The translations under genes and the position numbers were made by a program. Positions 8,668-14,252 of a stretch of 17,708 nt of DNA are shown in pieces. Under the pieces are notes generated by a model, which had not been told where the DNA came from, searched no databases, and saw nothing but the letters and a program-made list of their open reading frames with translations. Origin of the DNA: Rhodoferax sp. Lineage in GTDB: Bacteria > Pseudomonadota > Gammaproteobacteria > Burkholderiales > Burkholderiaceae_C. Position 1 is the stretch's first letter, and each line of letters starts with the position of its first letter. The DNA lies in NCBI GenBank assembly GCA_029946045.1, contig JAQSDS010000399.1, positions 1-17,708 of the forward strand, written 5' to 3'.

Positions 8668-8803
8668 CACAAACCCTGTTGTATCTGCGATCTAGCATCG
8701 GCATGAGTGAGAGGCTGGAAAATTATCAAACGTCTGCTCAATCCGGTACCGCCAGAAAAGAAGGCAACTTTGGGTCCATTTTCATAATTCAACAAAACCC
8801 AAG

Positions 8804-8826
8804 CGGGTGAAAATACACCCGTTTTT
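8804..8826 (+). terminator. Rightward intrinsic terminator-like hairpin upstream of cheV
   Basis: CGGGTG (8804-8809) and CACCCG (8816-8821) form a 6-bp stem with a 6-nt loop, followed directly by TTTTT (8822-8826). AAG before the stem can extend pairing into the T-run. It points rightward, yet no plus-strand gene lies to its left before the opposing gene starts at 8667. It could end a small RNA or attenuate the cheV transcript. Confidence 0.55.
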
Positions 8827-8897
8827 GGTGAGCCTTCCTGTCAATGTACGAGTACGAGTGCGAGTGTCACGCGCGCTTTATCCCAAGAGAAGGTAAT

Positions 8898-8917
8898 TTG
8901 GCGTCCAGCTTCGCCAA
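8898..8917. promoter_or_regulatory. TTGGCG-N8-CGCCAA dyad, possible operator for cheV
   Basis: Perfect 6-bp inverted repeat (8898-8903 and 8912-8917) with an 8-nt spacer, about 90 nt before the cheV start. Size and spacing suit a dimeric DNA-binding regulator. It could equally be a weak RNA hairpin. The regulator is unknown. Confidence 0.3.
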
Positions 8918-9009
8918 TCAACCCGGACTTTTGCCCATGAAAATCAGTTCTGGCAAGCCATTGTGGCTAATGCAGGATCAGGCCATCCTCACAATTTGAT
9001 CGAGCAAAC

Positions 9010-9969
9010 ATGAACGAGACGATGCGCGATATCGACGAGCGGACCAATCTGGCTGGAAACAGCATGTTCGAGATGCTGCTGTTTTGTTTGGGCGAAGCAC
9101 CCGGAACCGGTAGGCATGAATTGTTTGGCATCAACGTGTTCAAGGTGCGCGAAATACTGGTCATGCCCGAAATCACTGTCATGGCCAACGCCTCCCCGAA
9201 CGTGATGGGTGTCGCCAATATCCGGGGGCAAATGATCCCGGTGCTGAACCTACCCCGAATCATGGGCTGCAGCCTCGATAAACAGCCTGGTCTGCTGTTG
9301 GTGACCGAGTTCTCCCGCACCACGCAAGGCTTTGCGGTGGAAGATGTGAGTGAGATCGTGCGCCTGGAATGGAAGCAACTGTTGTCCGCTGAGGGAACCG
9401 GCGGCAGCCTCGTGACCAGCATTGCCAAGCTGGATGGCGATGCATCGGACACGCGATTGGCGCAGGTGCTAGACGTCGAACAAATCTTGCGTGATGTATT
9501 TCCCCATGCGACTCTGCAAGTTGACGCAGTGGAACCTGCGTCCCGGGTTGTGTTGCCTCCCGGTTCGGTCATTCTTGCCGCCGACGATTCTGCTGTCGCG
9601 CGCATGATGATCGAAGAGGGCCTGAACAGCATGAATCTGGCTTACATCATGACCAAAAATGGTCAGGAAGCCTGGGATCGTTTGCAAAGTATCGCCGCGC
9701 GCGCAGAAGCTGAGGGCAAACCGATTGTCGAAAAAATTGCCTTGATCCTGACCGACCTGGAAATGCCTGAGATGGATGGTTTTACGCTGGCGCGCAACAT
9801 CAAACAGGACCCGCGTTTCAGACGCATTCCGGTGATTATTCACTCGTCACTGACGGGCACAACCAATGAGGAGCACGTGAAAAGGGTGGGTGCGGATGCC
9901 TATGTGGCTAAATTTGAAGCCGCAGAACTGGCCGAAGCCATCCATAAAGTACTGACGCGCCAGGCTTGA
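9010..9969 (+). CDS. cheV: Chemotaxis protein CheV (CheW-receiver fusion)
   Basis: CheV couples receptors to CheA through a CheW-like domain and is tuned by phosphorylation of its receiver. The 319 residues show the CheW-like domain (about 15-175), with LFGINVFKVREIL and GVANIRGQMIPVLNLP, then a receiver (about 188-317) with Asp192/Asp193 in AADDSAVAR, phospho-acceptor Asp249 in LTDLEMPEMDGF, and VAKFEAAEL, where Lys-Phe replaces the usual Lys-Pro as is common in CheV. Order and length fit the family. ATG 9010 is the first start codon after an in-frame stop (8968-8970). Its Shine-Dalgarno is weak (GAG at 9002-9004). cheV stands alone, away from the cheWRDB operon and convergent with the NIT-type MCP, for which it may be the preferred coupler (inference). 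Confidence 0.96.
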   Translation: MNETMRDIDERTNLAGNSMFEMLLFCLGEAPGTGRHELFGINVFKVREILVMPEITVMANASPNVMGVANIRGQMIPVLNLPRIMGCSLDKQPGLLLVTEFSRTTQGFAVEDVSEIVRLEWKQLLSAEGTGGSLVTSIAKLDGDASDTRLAQVLDVEQILRDVFPHATLQVDAVEPASRVVLPPGSVILAADDSAVARMMIEEGLNSMNLAYIMTKNGQEAWDRLQSIAARAEAEGKPIVEKIALILTDLEMPEMDGFTLARNIKQDPRFRRIPVIIHSSLTGTTNEEHVKRVGADAYVAKFEAAELAEAIHKVLTRQA

Positions 9970-9994
9970 GGAGTTTTGATGGTCTTGTAGGCGT

Positions 9995-10016
9995 GGCACC
10001 TTATGGGAGCGGTGCC
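9995..10016. other. Hairpin between convergent cheV and MCP genes
   Basis: GGCACC (9995-10000) and GGTGCC (10011-10016) form a perfect 6-bp stem with a 10-nt loop in the 91-nt gap where cheV and the MCP gene converge. There is no T-run on either strand. It may mark 3' ends made by processing or Rho. Confidence 0.35.
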
Positions 10017-10060
10017 CTCGCCGCGAATGCCCCCAAACAGCCTTTGCCTTGCGACTCACG

Positions 10061-13000
10061 TTACACCGCGCCAGCGAGCCGGAAAAACGACATGGTCTGC
10101 TGCAGTTGTTCGGCCTGGCCGCTCATCTCTTCCGAGGTTGCAGCCAGTTCTTCCGAACTGGCTGCGTTTTGTTGCGTTGCGTGACTGAGTTGACCAATCG
10201 CGTCATTGATCTGGCTGACCCCGGCGTTCTGCTCAATCGAGGCTGCGGTGATCTCTTGCACCAGGTCAGAAGTCTTTCGGATGTTCGGAATGATCTCGGC
10301 CAGCAGTTTGCCCGCCTTTTCCGCCAGCGCGACGCTGCTTCCAGCGACCTCGCTGATCTCCTGTGCTGCCAACTGGCTGCGCTCGGCCAGCTTGCGCACC
10401 TCCGCTGCTACCACTGCAAAGCCCTTGCCATGCTCGCCAGCTCGGGCCGCCTCGATGGCCGCGTTCAAAGCGAGCAGGTTAGTCTGGGCGGCAATGTCGT
10501 CAATGATGCTGATTTTTTTGGCAATCTGCTTCATTGCTGTGACCGTGGCATCAACCGACTCACCCCCCTCGGCGGCATCGCTTGCAGCCTTGCTGGCCAT
10601 GCCGTCGGTCACCTTGGCATTTTCAGTGTTCTGTGCAATCGAGGCCGTCATCTGTTCAATGGATGCGCTGGTTTCCTCGACACCAGCGGCCTGCTGGCTG
10701 GCTGCCTGAGACAAGTTCTGCGCTGTGGCGCTGATCTCTTCGGATGCGCTGGCCAGGGCACGCGCGCCACCGTTCACATCCGCTACCACCTGCGCCAGCT
10801 TGCTGACCATGTTGTTCGAGGCGGACTTGAGCCCGTCCCAGGCACCCTCGTACTTGCGTTTCATCGAGACCGTCAGGTCGCCGCCCTCCATGGCGCTGAG
10901 CACCCCCTGCAATTCCAGCACCGGCGTGTTGACCGCCACCATCACGTCATTGAGCCCTTCGGCAAGCTTGCGGTAGTCGCCTTGATGCCTGGAGCCGTCC
11001 AGGCGCGCGTCGAGCCGACCCGCTACGGTGGCTTGTGACAAGGCGTTGGCGTCCTTGACCAGGGAGGCAATGGCTCGGTTAACGTTGATCAGGCTCTTGG
11101 CCAAGACGTCGCCTTCGGAGCGAACCCTGATCACCACGCTGAGATCGCCCATCGAAATGGACTGCGCCGCCTTGGCCAGCGCATCGGTGGCCAGAATACA
11201 GGCGTTGAGGTTGCCCTTGATAACGTTGTACTGCCCTTTGTAGTCCGCCGTGATCACCGGCGGGATGTCGCCCATGGCGATCCGGTCGACATAACTTGCG
11301 GTCACATTGAGCGGGTTGACGATGTTGGTGACCACTTCGTTGACGCCGGTGACCAGCTTGTTCCAGCCGCCGACAAACAGACTTGCATCGGCACGCTTGT
11401 CGAGTTCGCCATCCGCGGCGCCCTGGATGATGATGTCGGTCTGCGCCAGCAGGTCGTTCATCATCTTGACCATGTTGTTCAAATTGCCCTTGATAACGTT
11501 GTACTGGCCTCTGTATTCGGTCGTGATGGTCGGTGGAATGATACCCCTGGCCACCTTGTCGACATAGTCGGCGGTCACATTCATTGGGTTGACGATGTTG
11601 CTGATGGCTTCATTGAAACCAGTCACCAGCTTGTTCCAGCCGCCCACGAACAGGGCCGTATCGGCACGCTTGTCGAGTTCGCCATTAGCGGCGCCCCGGA
11701 TGACGATGTCGGTCTGCGCCAGCAGTTCGGTCATCATCTTGACCATGTTGTTCAGGTTGCCCTTGATGACGTTGAAGTCGCCGTTGTAGTTGTCTGTGAT
11801 AACCGGTGGAATGTCGCCCTTGGCGATGCGGTCGACGTAGTTAGCCGCCACGTTCAGAGGACCAATCACAGCATCCAGCGCGCCGTTGACACCGGCAACG
11901 ATGGTCTTGAATTCCCCAGGATGGCGGTCGGCATCGGCGCGGGTGGCGAGGTTACCGGTCATGGCTGCCTCATGTAAGGCATGCGTGTCATCGATCATGG
12001 CCTGCAGGTTAAGGTGAATGTCGGCGACGGCACACTGGAGCTGACCAATCTCGTCGCTTCGCGCCACGACTGGCTTGACGGACAGGTCGCCCAGCGCGAT
12101 GCGGTGCGCAGCTGCGGTGGCATCGCGCACGGCACGCAAGGTGGCATTCAGCAGCCAGACAAAGAGCACTGCCAAGCCAGCCACTATCAGCGTCGACAGC
12201 AGCGAGATGGTGAGGCCCTGGCGTGCGTTTGATCGCAGTGCTTCGGCCTGGCCGGCAATGCCGTTGGCTAAACCGTTTTCAAGCCCCTTCATGGCGTCGA
12301 TCTTGGCCGTGATGGTGGCAAACCAGCTGGCCGGGGCCACACCAAAGTTGCCCTCGGCTGACTTGTCCAGCGCGGTCTGGCGCATCACGGCGGTGCTCTT
12401 GCTTGGCGCATCATCGAGCAGTTTGTTCAGCGCCGTTTGCTGTTCAGCCGTGGCGAAAGTGCGAAAGGACAGCAGGTACTGATCTTGGCTGGTGATGATG
12501 CCGATCAGGCGACGCAGCAGGGCAGTGTCAAGCGCATTGTTAGCCGAAAATGCGGCGTTGAGTGTGGCGCGCTCGCGTCCGGCCTGCTCCTTGGCACTCA
12601 GGAACATCATGTAGGCTGAAAAATTGCGTGTGATCGCGGCATTGTCGAGTGCCGGCGCAATGGCGCTCACACTTGCCAGGTATTGGTCGATGGTGGCAGT
12701 GAAAAATGCAAAGGATGTGGGTCCGGGAAGGCTCAGGTCACTGATTTTTTTGCGCTGGCCGTCGGTTTTTTCAATAAGTTCGTCGGCACTTGCCAGACCC
12801 ATACTGACCGCCGGTGGCAAGCCATTGGCGTCAAGTGCTTTGCGCCTTTGGTTCAGGTCGGCAAGCCGAGCATCGGTATCCTTGCGCTGCTGTGCCAACT
12901 CGGCACTGAATTTTTCTCCCTTGGAGCCGATAAAGCCGGCAGACAGACCGCGCTCCTTTTGAAGTTCATGCACCAGCGCACTGGTTGCCACGGCCACCTC

Positions 13001-13156
13001 TGTCGCGTCGGCAACACGGCGCCCGACACGTATGTCATGCAGACGTCCGTAAATATCGCTCGCCAGGTAGTAAACGATGCCGATCGCAATGCCTGCGAAC
13101 AACAGCAGCAAGCGCACGCGTATGGATCGGAGTCCGAGAGAATTCGACGAGTTCAT
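10061..13156 (-). CDS. Methyl-accepting chemotaxis protein with NIT sensor and extended HAMP repeat region
   Basis: This 1031-residue receptor has TM1 (about 15-35), a periplasmic NIT domain (about 50-300), TM2 (about 314-337), a HAMP (338-390), a long repeated linker (about 390-760) and the MCP signalling domain (about 760-1020). The NIT start is typical: [18 protein letters not shown] at 60-77. NIT domains have been linked to nitrate/nitrite sensing; the ligand here is not proven. The signalling tip around 885-925 reads [20 protein letters not shown], with paired Gln/Glu sites nearby. The linker contains two exact-length 91-residue repeats and part of a third. It ends [10 protein letters not shown] with no CheR tether, unlike the paralogue at 1-528. 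The start has AAGGA 7 nt upstream (13168-13164). Most MCPs are 500-700 residues, so this one is long. No partner gene is close on the same strand except the repeat protein 500 nt upstream. Confidence 0.96.
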   Translation of the reverse strand: MNSSNSLGLRSIRVRLLLLFAGIAIGIVYYLASDIYGRLHDIRVGRRVADATEVAVATSALVHELQKERGLSAGFIGSKGEKFSAELAQQRKDTDARLADLNQRRKALDANGLPPAVSMGLASADELIEKTDGQRKKISDLSLPGPTSFAFFTATIDQYLASVSAIAPALDNAAITRNFSAYMMFLSAKEQAGRERATLNAAFSANNALDTALLRRLIGIITSQDQYLLSFRTFATAEQQTALNKLLDDAPSKSTAVMRQTALDKSAEGNFGVAPASWFATITAKIDAMKGLENGLANGIAGQAEALRSNARQGLTISLLSTLIVAGLAVLFVWLLNATLRAVRDATAAAHRIALGDLSVKPVVARSDEIGQLQCAVADIHLNLQAMIDDTHALHEAAMTGNLATRADADRHPGEFKTIVAGVNGALDAVIGPLNVAANYVDRIAKGDIPPVITDNYNGDFNVIKGNLNNMVKMMTELLAQTDIVIRGAANGELDKRADTALFVGGWNKLVTGFNEAISNIVNPMNVTADYVDKVARGIIPPTITTEYRGQYNVIKGNLNNMVKMMNDLLAQTDIIIQGAADGELDKRADASLFVGGWNKLVTGVNEVVTNIVNPLNVTASYVDRIAMGDIPPVITADYKGQYNVIKGNLNACILATDALAKAAQSISMGDLSVVIRVRSEGDVLAKSLINVNRAIASLVKDANALSQATVAGRLDARLDGSRHQGDYRKLAEGLNDVMVAVNTPVLELQGVLSAMEGGDLTVSMKRKYEGAWDGLKSASNNMVSKLAQVVADVNGGARALASASEEISATAQNLSQAASQQAAGVEETSASIEQMTASIAQNTENAKVTDGMASKAASDAAEGGESVDATVTAMKQIAKKISIIDDIAAQTNLLALNAAIEAARAGEHGKGFAVVAAEVRKLAERSQLAAQEISEVAGSSVALAEKAGKLLAEIIPNIRKTSDLVQEITAASIEQNAGVSQINDAIGQLSHATQQNAASSEELAATSEEMSGQAEQLQQTMSFFRLAGAV
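11204..11854 (-). repeat. 91-residue (273-nt) tandem repeats in the NIT-MCP HAMP region
   Basis: Copy 1 is 11854-11582 (residues 435-525), copy 2 is 11581-11309 (526-616), and copy 3 is partial, 11308 to about 11204 (617-651). The period is exactly 91 residues with no indels. Shared landmarks are NVxAxYVD, GxIPPx[25 protein letters not shown] and [12 protein letters not shown]. Weaker half-units flank the array, such as [16 protein letters not shown] before it and [16 protein letters not shown] after it. Pattern and location suggest poly-HAMP-type coiled-coil modules. Confidence 0.9.
12907..12933 (+). promoter_or_regulatory. Sigma-28 (FliA)-type promoter match, antisense inside the NIT-MCP gene
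   Basis: TGAATTTT (12907-12914), 11 nt, then GCCGATAA (12926-12933). The consensus is TAAAGTTT-N11-GCCGATAA, so the -10 box matches 8 of 8, the -35 box 6 of 8, and the spacing is exact. It reads rightward, against the MCP gene, inside its NIT coding region. Transcription would start near 12940 and meet the terminator at 13369-13396. The bases also encode the conserved [10 protein letters not shown] on the other strand, so chance remains possible. Confidence 0.4.
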
Positions 13157-13396
13157 AAGGAGTTCCTTCGTATATTTTTCGATGCGGCAGATGTCTGCAG
13201 TGCACGACTCACTACTGAAATGTGAGGCCCATCAAGTTGAGCGCAAAATGCCAATTGCAGCGTGGTAAACCCGGCTTTAATCACTTCCCGAGCAGGCACG
13301 CGAGGCTGTAAGTCGCCTTTTAAGTGTGGCTGGATTGTGAGTCGATGAGAAGCAAGCTAAAAGGATGAGAAGGGCAACTTATTGCCTTCTTTTTTT
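12940..13396 (+). ncRNA. Predicted antisense RNA over the NIT-MCP start
   Basis: Predicted only from a FliA-type promoter match (12907-12933) and a strong rightward terminator (13369-13396) with no plus-strand protein gene between them that I believe. The RNA would be about 455 nt and would cover the first ~72 codons, start codon and ribosome binding site of the MCP plus 240 nt of its upstream region. If real, it would be made when flagellar class 3 genes are on and could lower expression of this receptor. No transcript evidence exists here. Confidence 0.25.
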
Positions 13397-13653
13397 GCAA
13401 CCATCCCCTGGCGGCCGGCGTTTGACCTCGATGAACGCGAGGGTGCGCAAGCCCAATTCAGGGGCATGTGGTGGTGGTTGGGTGTGCCCGCGCCGGGTCG
13501 CGCAGGTGACTATCTTGTGAGCAGGACGCGCTGGTGCTGGGTCAGGCGCGCCGTCAATTTTGTGCGGGTTCGTCCGCCCCGCGCCCCACGTCATTCATTG
13601 CAAATCACGCTGTCTCTGTGATCTGGCCCGCACCAAGTGGTGACGATGTCGCT
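13157..13653. other. Intergenic region between NIT-MCP and the repeat protein
   Basis: This 497-nt gap contains the MCP ribosome binding site (AAGGA, complement of 13164-13168), a GCAGA-TG-TCTGC dyad (13187-13198) about 30 nt upstream of the MCP start, the rightward terminator (13369-13396), and two small dyads near the repeat-protein stop (ATCAC/GTGAT at 13604-13622 and CACCA/TGGTG at 13631-13642). The part 13397-13600 is GC-rich. Open frames of 71-79 codons exist there on both strands, but they match nothing I recognise and have no convincing ribosome binding site. Confidence 0.55.
13369..13396 (+). terminator. Rightward intrinsic terminator without an obvious gene
   Basis: GAAGGGCAA (13369-13377) pairs with TTGCCTTC (13382-13389), with one bulged G and a CTTA loop, followed by seven T (13390-13396). 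In the other direction the run after the stem is interrupted, so rightward termination fits best. All annotated genes within 3 kb to the left point leftward. Confidence 0.65.
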
Positions 13654-14100
13654 TTAGGCAATGGTGTCAATATGCGTGCCCAGGACGGACGCATTCTTGC
13701 GATTCTTCTCGATAAGTTTTGCCTCGTCACGAAACGCAAACATGTTTGCGACCAATTGTTGGCGTTCCGCTGCTCGGCTGGCCGCATTGGCTTGATCGAC
13801 CGCATCGTCTAGCAGGGCTTGTCTGCGTTCAGCCATTCCCTTGGCCGCCGCTGTCTGAGTTGATAAATTGTTGAACACCATCTGATCACGTTCTGTCTGG
13901 CGTCTGGCTGCGTTCGCGTAGTCGGCCGACTCATTGGACACGGTCTGTCTGCGATCAACCATTCGCTTGGCAGCCGCTGTCAGACCTAACAAATTATTGA
14001 ACGCGATCTGATCCCGGTCTGCCAGGCGCCTTGCTGCGTTGGCCTGGACAGCCATGTATGAGTACGTGTATGTGGAGGAGCTTACACCGCTGATGTTCAT
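13654..14100 (-). CDS. Unrecognised 148-residue protein of 21-residue repeats
   Basis: I do not recognise a family. After a 19-residue Ser/Tyr/Thr-rich start (MNISGVSSSTYTYSYMAVQ) the protein is six consecutive 21-residue units (residues 20-145), grouped as three 42-residue pairs. Units share Ala-Ala at positions 3-4, a basic residue at 5, and [DE]-R-x-Q around 9-12, for example ANAARRLADRDQ, ANAARRQTERDQ and TAAAKGMAERRQ. Twenty-one residues is three heptads, so a long charged helix or coiled coil is likely. There is no signal peptide, TM segment or cysteine. The start is well supported by AAGGAG 6 nt upstream (complement of 14107-14112); an in-frame ATG at 14157 lies in AT-rich upstream DNA and is less likely. 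It has its own AT-rich promoter region and lies between a diguanylate cyclase and an MCP. A structural or scaffold role in signalling or motility is possible but unproven. Confidence 0.85.
   Translation of the reverse strand: MNISGVSSSTYTYSYMAVQANAARRLADRDQIAFNNLLGLTAAAKRMVDRRQTVSNESADYANAARRQTERDQMVFNNLSTQTAAAKGMAERRQALLDDAVDQANAASRAAERQQLVANMFAFRDEAKLIEKNRKNASVLGTHIDTIA
13666..14043 (-). repeat. Three 126-nt (42-residue) tandem repeats
   Basis: Copies at 14043-13918, 13917-13792 and 13791-13666, each splitting into two diverged 63-nt halves. The first two copies are closest, and the third has drifted most in its second half. All lengths are exact, with no indels. Confidence 0.85.
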
Positions 14101-14140
14101 TTGATTCTCCTTATGTCGGTACCATGACTTTAGTACAAAA

Positions 14141-14167
14141 ATAATAAAAATCAACAATAAACATCAA
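14141..14167 (-). promoter_or_regulatory. Candidate promoter of the 21-residue-repeat gene
   Basis: On the minus strand, TTGATG (complement of 14162-14167) is followed after 15 nt by TATTAT (complement of 14141-14146). The spacer is short for sigma-70, but the region is strikingly AT-rich compared with its surroundings. A start near 14133 would give a leader of about 33 nt containing the AAGGAG site. Confidence 0.35.
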
Positions 14168-14192
14168 ATAAACGTCTAAAACATCAAATAAA
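14159..14192. repeat. Direct repeat AAACATCAAATAAA, 20-bp period
   Basis: Two identical 14-bp copies at 14159-14172 and 14179-14192, starting about 60 bp upstream of the repeat-protein start. A 20-bp period places both on nearly the same DNA face, as expected of tandem activator or repressor sites. The proximal copy overlaps the candidate -35 box. Confidence 0.55.
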
Positions 14193-14219
14193 TCTTAATT
14201 TAAATAAAATATGCCTAAG

Positions 14220-14248
14220 AAAAAAAATGGGTCACGGAAGGCACGACC
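14220..14248 (-). terminator. Intrinsic terminator of the diguanylate cyclase gene
   Basis: Read leftward, GGTCGTG pairs with TGTGACC-like bases across 14248-14230 (7 bp with two G-U pairs and a 5-nt loop), followed by CA and eight T (complement of 14227-14220). It begins 4 nt after the stop codon of the gene ending at 14253. It separates the cyclase from the repeat-protein gene, which therefore needs its own promoter. Confidence 0.65.
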
Positions 14249-14252
14249 AGGC

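Larger units (their letters stand above)
8668..9009. other. Divergent intergenic region, c-di-GMP sensor / cheV
   Basis: This 342-nt gap must hold the leftward promoter of the c-di-GMP sensor and the rightward promoter of cheV. I see a rightward terminator-like hairpin (8804-8826), three hexamer tandem units TACGAG/TACGAG/TGCGAG (8847-8864), a TTGGCG dyad (8898-8917) and a 20-codon open frame (8937-8999) ending 10 nt before cheV. I could not place either promoter with confidence. No known riboswitch class was recognised by eye. Confidence 0.6.

Noticed and set aside
8692..8699. GCCGATGC on the minus strand upstream of the c-di-GMP sensor, resembling a FliA -10 box
   Set aside because: Six of eight bases match, but no -35-like sequence lies at the required spacing.
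8847..8864. Three hexamer units TACGAG/TACGAG/TGCGAG as a CRISPR-like or phase-variable repeat
   Set aside because: Too short and already diverged; no spacers and no coding frame affected.
10049..11038. Plus-strand open frame of 329 codons opposite the MCP signalling domain
   Set aside because: A codon-bias shadow of the highly conserved MCP domain on the other strand; its translation has no family resemblance.
12683..13225. Plus-strand open frame of 180 codons opposite the NIT-MCP start
   Set aside because: Mirror frame of a clear MCP coding region with no protein motif or ribosome binding site. The plus strand here is better explained, if transcribed, as non-coding antisense RNA.
13379..13621. 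Overlapping open frames of 71 (minus) and 79 (plus) codons in the GC-rich gap
   Set aside because: Arg/Pro-rich translations without recognisable motifs, overlapping on both strands, no ribosome binding site. One start lies in the terminator itself.
13654..14100. Possible R-body (Reb) type protein, because of Ala/Gln-rich repeated helices
   Set aside because: It lacks the features I would expect of Reb proteins and there are no companion reb genes nearby. The 21-residue period is its own signature.
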